Positions 24,549 to 32,044 of a stretch of 64,000 bases of DNA are shown piece by piece. Origin of the DNA: Marinobacter litoralis (GTDB lineage: Bacteria > Pseudomonadota > Gammaproteobacteria > Pseudomonadales > Oleiphilaceae); NCBI RefSeq assembly GCF_003336705.1, contig NZ_QMDL01000003.1, forward strand, positions 558,211-622,210. Direction: 5' to 3'. Within the stretch, counting starts at the first letter, position 1. Each line of letters begins with the position of its first letter. Below the pieces are notes generated by a model. The model searched no databases. It was not told the origin of the DNA and worked only from the letters and a program-made list of their open reading frames with translations. The translations under genes and the position numbers were made by a program.

Positions 24549-25406
24549 ATGGCAGTTCAGGTAAGCGATTTCGATCGGTTTTCATTCACCCTTTTCATGG
24601 CGGTGGCGCTTCATGCCATCGCTGTGTTGGGCATCACCTTTGCGCCGGAACTACCCAGTTCTGTAGCTCAAACGATGGAAATCACGCTGTCGCAATTTGA
24701 TGACGAACAAGCCCCGGAGCAAGCGGATTTTCTGGCGCAAACCAACCAGCAGGGCAGCGGCACGGAAAACGAGCCTCTGGAAATGACCTCGCCTCAACCG
24801 GCCGAAGTCAGCCAGCCCGAGGTTGCAGACGTGCAACCGGAGCCGAAAGCCACAACGGAGCCGCAGCCAAGCCAGAATCGGGCCGTGATCGAGACGGACA
24901 GAGCTCGCCGCGAGGTGGCGCAGCAAAACGATCAGGTAGATCCTGAGCCTTTGCCGCGCGCCAAACGCAAAAGCCTGATGGAACGGAGCCTGGAAATTGC
25001 CAGTCTGGAAGCCCGGCTGGATGCCCAGCAGCAAGCCTATGCGCGTAAGCCTCGGGTGATGCGAGTGACGGCGGCTTCCACGCTGAAATCCAATAACGCA
25101 TGGTATGTGCAGGACTGGGTTGGCAAAGTGACCCGGGTGGGGAACATCAATTACCCGACAGAGGCACGAAGGGCGGGCATTTATGGCGATCTGAGAATGC
25201 TGGTTTCTATTCGTAAAGATGGCACCATAAAAGAAGTGGCCATTTTACAGTCTTCGGGCAGCTCGGTGCTGGACGATGCGGCCATTCGCATTGTTCGGAT
25301 GGCTGCACCTTTTGCGCCTTTCCCGGAAAGCATGCGTGAGAAAGCGGATGAGTTGGAAATTATACGAACCTGGTCGTTCCAGAAGCGGGGGCTCAGTTCA
25401 GGATGA
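24549..25406 (+). CDS. TonB-family energy transducer (TonB3-like)
   Basis: A 285-residue protein with one N-terminal membrane anchor (about 12-32), a Glu/Pro/Gln-rich periplasmic linker, and a C-terminal TonB domain (about 195-285). The last begins with INYPTEARRAGIYGDLRMLV and ends with the WSF strand typical of TonB. Its position between gshB and yqgE, next to the pil cluster, matches P. aeruginosa tonB3, which is needed for twitching motility. No exbB or exbD is nearby. The ATG at 24549 follows a GTG directly; CAGGA is upstream. A role in pilus function is inferred from synteny. Confidence 0.85.
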   Translation: MAVQVSDFDRFSFTLFMAVALHAIAVLGITFAPELPSSVAQTMEITLSQFDDEQAPEQADFLAQTNQQGSGTENEPLEMTSPQPAEVSQPEVADVQPEPKATTEPQPSQNRAVIETDRARREVAQQNDQVDPEPLPRAKRKSLMERSLEIASLEARLDAQQQAYARKPRVMRVTAASTLKSNNAWYVQDWVGKVTRVGNINYPTEARRAGIYGDLRMLVSIRKDGTIKEVAILQSSGSSVLDDAAIRIVRMAAPFAPFPESMREKADELEIIRTWSFQKRGLSSG

Positions 25407-25969
25407 TTGACGATACCACTGCGGCAGGTAGCTTGAAGCACCATTTTCTGGTGGCATCGCCCTGGCTATCCGATCCCCGTTTTCACGGTGGTGTGATTTA
25501 CATCTGTGAACACTCTGAAGACGGGGCGTTGGGCTTGATGATCAACCAGCCTTTGGGTATTCATCTGGGTGAAATACTGGAACAACTGGATATGCAAGGC
25601 GGGGAGTTGGACATACCGGTGTATACCGGCGGGCCGGTCCAGCCCGAGCGAGGCTTCGTGCTGCATTCGCCAGGACGGGAGTGGCAGCATACGGCGCGGG
25701 TGACCGACGAGGTCTTATTGACCACCTCGCGGGACGTTCTGGAAAGCATCGGTCAGGATGATGGGCCGAATGAATTTTTGGTGGCGCTAGGTTATTCGGG
25801 CTGGGGTGAAGGCCAGCTAGAGGAAGAGCTGGGCAGCAACTCCTGGCTGACATGCCCGGCCACTGACGATGTACTGTTCCGTATCCCCATCGAAAAACGT
25901 TACGAGGCCGTTCTCCAATTGATCGGTGTGGATTTGAGCCAGTTGAGTGATTCGGTGGGGCATGCCTGA
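25403..25969 (+). CDS. yqgE: YqgE/AlgH family protein
   Basis: A 188-residue member of the DUF179 (YqgE/AlgH) family. It shows LKHHFLVASPWLSDPRFHGG, YICEHSEDGALGLMINQPL, the GGPVQPERGFVLH loop and LGYSGWGEGQLEEEL. Start ATG and tonB stop share ATGA, a 4-nt overlap. The family is widespread and often sits beside ruvX; its molecular role is not settled. The name algH reflects an old link to alginate regulation in Pseudomonas. Confidence 0.93.
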   Translation: MIDDTTAAGSLKHHFLVASPWLSDPRFHGGVIYICEHSEDGALGLMINQPLGIHLGEILEQLDMQGGELDIPVYTGGPVQPERGFVLHSPGREWQHTARVTDEVLLTTSRDVLESIGQDDGPNEFLVALGYSGWGEGQLEEELGSNSWLTCPATDDVLFRIPIEKRYEAVLQLIGVDLSQLSDSVGHA

Positions 25970-26402
25970 AGTCGGTAACAGAAGAGTGGTGGCGTTCGAT
26001 TTTGGCACCCGCCGCATTGGCGTAGCTACCGGGCAGGAAATGCTGGGTACCGGGCAGCCTCTGGCCATGATACCGGCCCGGGATGGCATTCCCGATTGGG
26101 CCCAGATCGAAGCCTTGTTAGCGGAGTGGCAGCCGAACCTGGTGCTGGTGGGGTTGCCGCTGAACATGGACGATACCGAAAACGACATGTGCGCCAGAGC
26201 CCGGAAGTTCGGCAAACGCATTCATGGTCGTTACCATGTGCCGGTGGAAATGGTCGATGAGCGTTTGACCAGTTTTGAGGCCAAAGGTCAGGTGATGGCC
26301 GAAGGTGGTAGTCGGGATTTCGGCCGTCATGGTGTAGACGATCTGGCGGCGGTGTTGATTTTGGAAACCTGGTGCCGGGAACAAGCCGGCCGAGCTGATT
26401 AA
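25962..26402 (+). CDS. ruvX: RuvX/YqgF Holliday-junction resolvase-like nuclease
   Basis: A 146-residue RNase H-fold protein, involved in pre-16S rRNA 5'-end processing in E. coli. The acidic residues are in VAFDFGTRRIGVA, VDERLTSFEA and HGVDDLAAVLIL, and the LVLVGLPLNMD strand is typical. The ATG at 25962 overlaps the yqgE stop by 8 nt; an upstream GTG at 25947 is less likely. The yqgE-ruvX pair is strongly conserved in gammaproteobacteria. Confidence 0.93.
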   Translation: MPEVGNRRVVAFDFGTRRIGVATGQEMLGTGQPLAMIPARDGIPDWAQIEALLAEWQPNLVLVGLPLNMDDTENDMCARARKFGKRIHGRYHVPVEMVDERLTSFEAKGQVMAEGGSRDFGRHGVDDLAAVLILETWCREQAGRAD

Positions 26403-26412
26403 CGAGGCTTTA

Positions 26413-26922
26413 ATGACCGCATTGCTTGATATCAATCCGTTGCTGGACGAGCTGGAAACAGGATTGCGTGATGTTCTTGAGCGCCGGGGTATCGAGAATC
26501 CGGCGCTGATTGGTATTCGTACCGGTGGTGTCTGGGTTGCCGACATTCTGAACAAGCGTCTGGGCCTGAAGCAGGATTTTGGCGAGTTGGATATTTCGTT
26601 TTATCGTGATGACTTCAGCCGCATTGGGCTAAACCCCACGGTGACACCGTCCAGTTTGGCGTTTGATACAGAGGGGCGGGATATCATTTTGGTGGACGAT
26701 GTGATCATGAGTGGCCGTACCATTCGGGCTGCCATGAACGAGATCTTCGATTATGGTCGTCCTGCCAGTATCATACTCGCCACATTGATTGATTTGGGTG
26801 CCAGAGAGTTGCCGATCCAGCCGGATGTGGTCGGTAAAGTGCTTGAACTGGAAACCTATCAGAGAGTAAAACTGCGCGGCCCCGAGCCGTTGCACATTGA
26901 GTTTCAGGAAACCGGGCAGTAA
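26413..26922 (+). CDS. pyrR: PyrR: bifunctional pyr regulator/uracil phosphoribosyltransferase
   Basis: A 169-residue type I phosphoribosyltransferase of the PyrR family. The PRPP-binding motif is IILVDDVIMSGRTIRAA (around residues 93-110), with LIGIRTGGVWVADIL near the N-terminus. In Pseudomonas relatives this gene precedes pyrB. In Gram-positives PyrR is an RNA-binding attenuator, but in proteobacteria its regulatory role is less clear. It starts 10 nt after ruvX. No attenuator hairpin lies between it and pyrB. Confidence 0.92.
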   Translation: MTALLDINPLLDELETGLRDVLERRGIENPALIGIRTGGVWVADILNKRLGLKQDFGELDISFYRDDFSRIGLNPTVTPSSLAFDTEGRDIILVDDVIMSGRTIRAAMNEIFDYGRPASIILATLIDLGARELPIQPDVVGKVLELETYQRVKLRGPEPLHIEFQETGQ

Positions 26923-26949
26923 AACCTTCCCATTGATAACAGGCGAGCC

Positions 26950-27969
26950 ATGACCGCGATTGACCCTTCCCCGAACCACTTGCAGCTGACCCGGGGTGGT
27001 CAGTTGCGACATTTTCTAACCCTTGATGGCTTGAACCGCGAACTGCTCACCGACATCCTCGATACGGCGGATTCGTTCATTGAGGTGGGTGAACGCAGTA
27101 TCAAGAAAGTGCCCCTGCTGAGGGGGCGCACTGTTGTAAATCTGTTCTTCGAATCCAGTACCCGTACCCGAAGCACCTTCGAGCTGGCGGCCAAGCGGTT
27201 GTCGGCAGATGTGCTGAATCTCGATATTTCCACGTCGGCTACCTCCAAAGGCGAATCGCTTTCCGACACCCTGCTAAATCTGGAGGCGATGGCCAGCGAT
27301 ATGTTCGTGGTCCGGCATTCCCAGAGCGGCGCGCCTCATTTTATCGCCGAGAGCGTGACCCCCGGGGTGGCGATCATCAATGCGGGCGACGGCCGCCATG
27401 CTCACCCGACTCAAGCCATGCTGGATATGCTGACCATTCGCCAGCACAAGGGATCGTTTGCGGGGCTGAAAGTGGCCATTGTTGGCGACATTCTGCATTC
27501 CCGCGTGGCCCGCTCCCAGATTCGTGCGCTGAACGAGCTTGGTGCGGAAGAAGTGCGAGTGATTGCACCCGGAACCCTGTTGCCTAGGGATGTAGAGAAC
27601 TTGGGCTGCACGGTTGAATACGACATGGCCCGAGGTATGAAAGACCTCGACGTAGTGATCATGCTGAGATTGCAAAAAGAACGCATGGAAGGTGCCTTGT
27701 TGCCGAGCGAACGGGAGTTCTACCGCTTGTACGGGCTTAATCAGGATAAATTGGCCTTGGCTAAACCCGACTGCATTGTGATGCATCCGGGCCCGATTAA
27801 CCGAGGCGTTGAAATCGAATCCGCGGTGGCGGACGGCCCGCAGTCGGTGATTCTGAACCAAGTCACCAATGGCATCGCCATTCGCATGGCGGTGATGTCC
27901 ATGGCAATGGGTGGTCAAATGGCGGAACGACAGCAAAAGCAGCTGGAAAGAGAAGGGGGCCGGGCATGA
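26950..27969 (+). CDS. pyrB: Aspartate carbamoyltransferase catalytic subunit
   Basis: A 339-residue ATCase that condenses carbamoyl phosphate with aspartate in pyrimidine synthesis. The carbamoyl phosphate-binding motif is [15 protein letters not shown] (around residue 67), with [28 protein letters not shown] and the C-terminal [11 protein letters not shown]. The long N- and C-terminal extensions and the adjoining pyrC-like gene indicate the class A, Pseudomonas-type ATCase that needs an inactive dihydroorotase partner rather than PyrI. 27 nt after pyrR. Confidence 0.97.
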   Translation: MTAIDPSPNHLQLTRGGQLRHFLTLDGLNRELLTDILDTADSFIEVGERSIKKVPLLRGRTVVNLFFESSTRTRSTFELAAKRLSADVLNLDISTSATSKGESLSDTLLNLEAMASDMFVVRHSQSGAPHFIAESVTPGVAIINAGDGRHAHPTQAMLDMLTIRQHKGSFAGLKVAIVGDILHSRVARSQIRALNELGAEEVRVIAPGTLLPRDVENLGCTVEYDMARGMKDLDVVIMLRLQKERMEGALLPSEREFYRLYGLNQDKLALAKPDCIVMHPGPINRGVEIESAVADGPQSVILNQVTNGIAIRMAVMSMAMGGQMAERQQKQLEREGGRA

Positions 27970-29264
27970 AGGCGGGTTCACAATACGAAAGCCTGAGAAT
28001 CACCGGCGGCACTCTGTTTGATGGCGCTGGCACCGAGAGTGACAACCCGGGCCTGTTAATCAAAGAGGGCAAGATTGTGGCCATGGGGGCGGAGGCCCTG
28101 AGTGCCGACGCCGATCAGCAATACGATGCCAGTGGATACGTGATTGCTCCGGGGTTCATCGACCTTTGCTGCAACCTGAGGGAGCCGGGTAACGGCCAAA
28201 AAGGGAATATCGCATCAGAAACCTTGGCCGCCGCCCATGGTGGCTTTACAACGGTGTGTGCGTCACCTGAAACCTCGCCGGTAAACGATTCCAGTGCAGT
28301 GACACATCTGATTCGTGACGGAGCATCATTGCGTGGTTCGGTCCGTGTATTGCCCGTTGGTGCAATTACCCGAGGGCTGGAGGGTGAGCTTCTCAGCGAT
28401 CTGGCGGGTCTGAAAAACGCCGGCTGTGTGGCTGTGGGTAATGGCTCCCGCGGCATTAAAAATGCCCGAATTTTGCGCCGTTGTATGGCGTATGCCCAGA
28501 CTTTCGGTTTGACCGTTATGTTCAGCCCGGAAAATCAGGCGCTGGCGGCGGATGGTTATGCTCATGATGGTCAGGTGACCACGCGTCTTGGGCTGCTGGG
28601 CATACCCGAGGTCGCTGAAACGGCGGCGGTGATGGAAATGCTGCTCCTTGCTGAAGAAACCGGTGTGAAACTGCACCTAAGCCAGCTATCCAGTGGCCGA
28701 AGTGTTGAGATGGTGGCGGATGCCCGGAAGCGAGGTGTTCACGTGACGGCCGATGTGGCCATGCATCAGCTGTGCTTCACCGAAGAGGCGCTGGCGGGTT
28801 TTGATAGCCGGTACCACGTTCGGCCACCGCTGCGCTCTGAAGCCGATCGTCAAGCTCTGGTGGCTGGCGTTCAGGCAGGCGTGATCGATGCCATCGTCAG
28901 TCAGCATCAGCCTCATGATACGGCGGCCAAGCAAGCGCCGCTGCCAGCCACCGAGCCAGGCCTGTCCAGTATCGAAAGCGTGCTTTCGCTGGGTTTGGAG
29001 TTGGTGAAAAGCGGCGAATTGAGTCGGCAACGGTTGCTGACCGCGCTTACCCAGGGGCCGGGGCGTATTGTTGGATTGTCGCCTGAAATAGCGTCTGGAG
29101 CCGTTGCGGATTTGTGTATCTTCAATCCGGCCGCTAGCTGGCAGCCGTCCGAGCAGACCTTGGTGTCTACCGGTAAGCACGCACCGTTGATGGGGCGGAA
29201 GCTGGAAGGCAAGGTTGAGCTGACGTTGGTGGCTGGCCGTCCGGTTTGGGTGGATAACCACTAA
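27966..29264 (+). CDS. pyrC': Dihydroorotase-like subunit PyrC' (probably inactive, structural partner of PyrB)
   Basis: A 432-residue amidohydrolase-fold protein of the dihydroorotase family. The metal-binding signature normally reads DLHVHLREPG. Here it is [10 protein letters not shown], so both zinc-ligand histidines are replaced (Cys68 and Asn70). Later, the usual TDHAPH-type motif is [12 protein letters not shown]. Activity as a dihydroorotase is therefore unlikely. In Pseudomonas the equivalent pyrC' is required for assembly of active ATCase. The start overlaps the pyrB stop by 4 nt (ATGA), consistent with 1:1 complex formation. A catalytic PyrC must be encoded elsewhere. Confidence 0.9.
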   Translation: MKAGSQYESLRITGGTLFDGAGTESDNPGLLIKEGKIVAMGAEALSADADQQYDASGYVIAPGFIDLCCNLREPGNGQKGNIASETLAAAHGGFTTVCASPETSPVNDSSAVTHLIRDGASLRGSVRVLPVGAITRGLEGELLSDLAGLKNAGCVAVGNGSRGIKNARILRRCMAYAQTFGLTVMFSPENQALAADGYAHDGQVTTRLGLLGIPEVAETAAVMEMLLLAEETGVKLHLSQLSSGRSVEMVADARKRGVHVTADVAMHQLCFTEEALAGFDSRYHVRPPLRSEADRQALVAGVQAGVIDAIVSQHQPHDTAAKQAPLPATEPGLSSIESVLSLGLELVKSGELSRQRLLTALTQGPGRIVGLSPEIASGAVADLCIFNPAASWQPSEQTLVSTGKHAPLMGRKLEGKVELTLVAGRPVWVDNH

Positions 29265-29275
29265 CGTACACCACA

Positions 29276-29311
29276 GGATTCGACGGAGGCGGCACTACCT
29301 CTGTCGAATCC
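29276..29311 (+). terminator. Hairpin after the pyr operon
   Basis: The arms are GGATTCGACGGAGG (29276-29289) and CCTCTGTCGAATCC (29298-29311), with one G-U pair and an 8-nt loop. It begins 11 nt after the pyrC' stop. The following sequence is only moderately T-rich, so termination may be partial. Confidence 0.6.
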
Positions 29312-29469
29312 ATCACAATTTGTAACCAATATTCCTAAAAGGCCTTGCGGGCAGTCACCTGAGCCAACGTATCCTAGATCCCCTCGAACTAACATAACTC
29401 ACTTAAATGAATGAGTTGCTGGCAGCAGGCCAGTCCATGCTTTTGACAATAATAATCAGGAGTCATCCC

Positions 29470-30489
29470 GTGAAAGCCATTCGATTCACCCGCCGTCTTG
29501 CTACGGCTGCTGCACTCTGCGCCAGTTTCGTTGCTCCGATGCATGCGCAAGCTCAGACAGACATCATCGAACGCTCCTTCTGTGTGTTTGATCCGGTAGG
29601 CGCCAATGGCCCGCTCTTTTCCATTACCAAAGAATTTCAGCCGGTTGCCCTTCAGCGTGGAATCAAACTTAATCTGCGCGCATACACCGATGAGAAAGTG
29701 GCGGCAGAAGACTTCAAGGCGGGCCAGTGTGATGCGGTGTTGTTAACGGGTACCCGTGCCCGAGAATTCAACAAATTTACCGGGACCCTCGAGGCCATGG
29801 GGGCGATTCCGGGTGAGCAGGAAATGCGTCTGCTGTTCAATACCTTGAGTCAGCCCAAGGCACGTCCGTTCCTGATTGACGGCCCGTATGAAGTGGCCGG
29901 GGTCTTCCCCGGGGGTGCGGTGTATCTGCATGCCCGCGACCGCACTCTGGATACGGTCGAAAAGCTGCAGGGCAAGCGCATTGCCACATTGGATTACGAC
30001 ACAGCCTCGGTGCGGATGGTTCGCCATGTGGGCGCTTCGGTTGTTGGCTCAAACTCGGCCAATTTTGCCGGTAAATTCAATAACGGCAGCGTTGATTTTG
30101 CTTATGCGCCTGCGGTGGCTTACCAGCCGCTCGAGCTTTATAAGGGCATCGGCGACAAGGGTGGTGTATTCAAGTACGCGCTGGGTTATATGAACTTTCA
30201 GGTGATCATCAATACCGAGCGATTCCCGGAAGATGCAGGCCAAATGGTGCGTGATGAATCCATTAAGCGTATCGACGAGGCCTACGAAATTATCGCCGAA
30301 GCGGAAGCCAGTATTCCGGAGAACGTTTGGGTGAACCTGCCCCAGGAAGACACAGCCGAATACGACAAAATGCTTCGTCAGGTGCGGATGTCATTGCTTG
30401 AGGACGGCGTGTACGACGAGCGGGCCATCAAGTTGATGAAAGCGATACGTTGCCGGGTAGATGGCGCCAGATCGGAATGTGCGTCCTGA
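29470..30489 (+). CDS. Periplasmic PhnD-like putative solute-binding protein
   Basis: A 339-residue exported protein. It has a clear signal peptide (RRLATAAALCASFVAPMHA, predicted cleavage after AQA near residue 28) and a mature domain with a periplasmic-binding-protein fold. ERSFCVFDPVGANGPLF opens it, and LQGKRIATLDYDTASVRMVR marks the hinge region. The GTG at 29470 is used because AGGAG lies 7 nt upstream and the signal peptide then starts properly. Two genes further on are a lipoprotein and a TRAP-type permease on the same strand, so it may deliver substrate to that permease. The ligand is unknown. Confidence 0.7.
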   Translation: MKAIRFTRRLATAAALCASFVAPMHAQAQTDIIERSFCVFDPVGANGPLFSITKEFQPVALQRGIKLNLRAYTDEKVAAEDFKAGQCDAVLLTGTRAREFNKFTGTLEAMGAIPGEQEMRLLFNTLSQPKARPFLIDGPYEVAGVFPGGAVYLHARDRTLDTVEKLQGKRIATLDYDTASVRMVRHVGASVVGSNSANFAGKFNNGSVDFAYAPAVAYQPLELYKGIGDKGGVFKYALGYMNFQVIINTERFPEDAGQMVRDESIKRIDEAYEIIAEAEASIPENVWVNLPQEDTAEYDKMLRQVRMSLLEDGVYDERAIKLMKAIRCRVDGARSECAS

Positions 30490-30508
30490 GATAATTAGTC
30501 GGGAAGAT

Positions 30509-30526
30509 AGCCCGCACAAGCGGGCT
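30509..30526. terminator. Short hairpin between convergent solute-binding protein and HU genes
   Basis: AGCCCGC and GCGGGCT form a perfect 7-bp stem with a 4-nt loop between the stops at 30489 and 30536. On the minus strand it is followed by ATCTTCC, a weak T-tract. It probably serves HU and may also slow plus-strand transcription. Confidence 0.55.
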
Positions 30527-30535
30527 GTCGCCGAA

Positions 30536-30808
30536 TCAGTTGACGGCGTCTTTCAGCGCTTTGCCGGGCTTGAAGCCAACGGTTTTACTGGCGGCGATCT
30601 GTATGGTCGCACCGGTTTGCGGGTTTCTTCCGCTGCGAGCTTCCCGTTTGCGAACTGAAAAGGTGCCGAAGCCGATGAGACTGATGTCGTCGCCTCGGGC
30701 AGCCGCCGCGGTAATCTGATCGGTTACCGCGTTGATTACCTCGCTGGCTTTTTCCCGGGTTAGACCGGCTTGCTCGGCGATAGCGGCGGAAAGTTCAGGT
30801 TTGCGCAT
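30536..30808 (-). CDS. hupB: DNA-binding protein HU
   Basis: A 90-residue histone-like protein with the full HU fold: MRKPELSAAIAEQAGLTREK at the N-terminus, SLIGFGTFSVRKREARSGRN and the minor-groove-intercalating RNPQTG at the arm tip. The C-terminal GKALKDAV is typical. The ATG at 30808 is preceded by CAGGAG; the longer frame upstream is noncoding. It sits alone on the minus strand, splitting the solute-binding protein gene from the lipoprotein and permease genes. Whether it is hupA or hupB cannot be decided here. Confidence 0.96.
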   Translation of the reverse strand: MRKPELSAAIAEQAGLTREKASEVINAVTDQITAAAARGDDISLIGFGTFSVRKREARSGRNPQTGATIQIAASKTVGFKPGKALKDAVN

Positions 30809-30964
30809 AAAGTACTCCTGTCTTTTGTTTTGATTGTTGTCTTTGTGTGAGCTGCCGAGCGCAGGCGGGCAGCGTATGCAATCTATAGTGGGTTTGGCGC
30901 AAATGTGCAAACCCGAGCCTCAGTGATCTGCGAATACGCATAAGAATAAAAGGGTGTAGTTGAT

Positions 30965-32017
30965 ATGACAGTTTCCCGGAAAAAGATGGCTTCAGGTACA
31001 CGGCTAAGGGGTTTTGTGGCCGCCGTTGCAGCCAGCGTGGCGTTAAGTGGCTGTGGGGTGGTCAACCACATGGTTTACAAAACCACGGGTGACGTGATGA
31101 AAGGGTTTTCCCGTAATCACACCGTGCCTTACCTGATGCAGTCCGACGATCTGGCGATGGGTTGCGCCATGAGTGAGGCCACGGCACCGTTGCTGATGTC
31201 GTTTGGCCGTGTAACCAGCGAGCCGGATCAAATTGCCGTGATGTTATACCTCTCCGCCGGAGGTTGCGCTGAAGAGCGTGCCATCGAGCACGAGCTGGAC
31301 GGTATGGCGAAGCTGTATGCCAATGACGGCACCGGGGCTGAAGACGCATTCATTCAGAAAAAGCGGGCCTATACCGTTGCGGCCAAGCGCTATTACAAAG
31401 GTTGGCAGCATCACAACACCCATTATGGCAATCCGGATGGCGCTGAATGCCCAAGCTTTGACGATGAGGCCGATGAGTTCATCTATATGGCCGGGTTATT
31501 GTCGGGTATGCAGGCGCTGAGTGCGCAGATTCAGGCGGCCTCGTCCATTGGCGTGCCATTCAACACAGGTTCGATTGTGGGGCGCGCCAGTCAGTGTCTG
31601 GACAACAACCAGTGGTGGGGTGCGCCCATGGGGCTGAGAGCTACCGTATGGGCCATGATTCCAGGCACTCAGCCGCAGGGTGAGGATGCCTTCGAGCGGT
31701 TGGCTGCGGCGCAAGAGCAAGGTAAGGACGCCGGGGTTCGCCTGGGCCACGTTTTCCACGCCATTGCCGCCACCAACAAAAATGATATCGCTCTGGTGAA
31801 GGACATTATTCGTGATTTCGCCGATTCCGAGCAAACGGTTGAGGTTAGTGAGGACTGGCGCTTCATTGATGCCATGGCCAGAAACATGTTGGTGACCATC
31901 TCCGACAAGCTGTGGATGGAAAACACCGGGCATCGGACACCATCCGGCCGTTTCGGCTCGTTCTGGGATGATCAGCGAGCGCCCGTTGAAACCATGGATC
32001 TCGACGATCTGTTGTAA
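30965..32017 (+). CDS. Lipoprotein, TatT-like TRAP-associated component (tentative)
   Basis: A 350-residue predicted lipoprotein. It has an N-terminal hydrophobic signal and lipobox LSGC (Cys30); residues after Cys (GVV) do not suggest inner-membrane retention. The mature part is mostly helical, with repeated Ala/Leu-rich helix pairs, which resembles the TPR-containing TatT lipoproteins found with some TRAP transporters. That assignment is by pattern only. It lies 27 nt before the TRAP-like permease and is probably cotranscribed. The start could also be at ATG 30986 (MASGTRLRG). The function is inferred from context. Confidence 0.6.
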   Translation: MTVSRKKMASGTRLRGFVAAVAASVALSGCGVVNHMVYKTTGDVMKGFSRNHTVPYLMQSDDLAMGCAMSEATAPLLMSFGRVTSEPDQIAVMLYLSAGGCAEERAIEHELDGMAKLYANDGTGAEDAFIQKKRAYTVAAKRYYKGWQHHNTHYGNPDGAECPSFDDEADEFIYMAGLLSGMQALSAQIQAASSIGVPFNTGSIVGRASQCLDNNQWWGAPMGLRATVWAMIPGTQPQGEDAFERLAAAQEQGKDAGVRLGHVFHAIAATNKNDIALVKDIIRDFADSEQTVEVSEDWRFIDAMARNMLVTISDKLWMENTGHRTPSGRFGSFWDDQRAPVETMDLDDLL

Positions 32018-32044
32018 ATCCGTCATTTTCCAGAGTGCGTTGTC

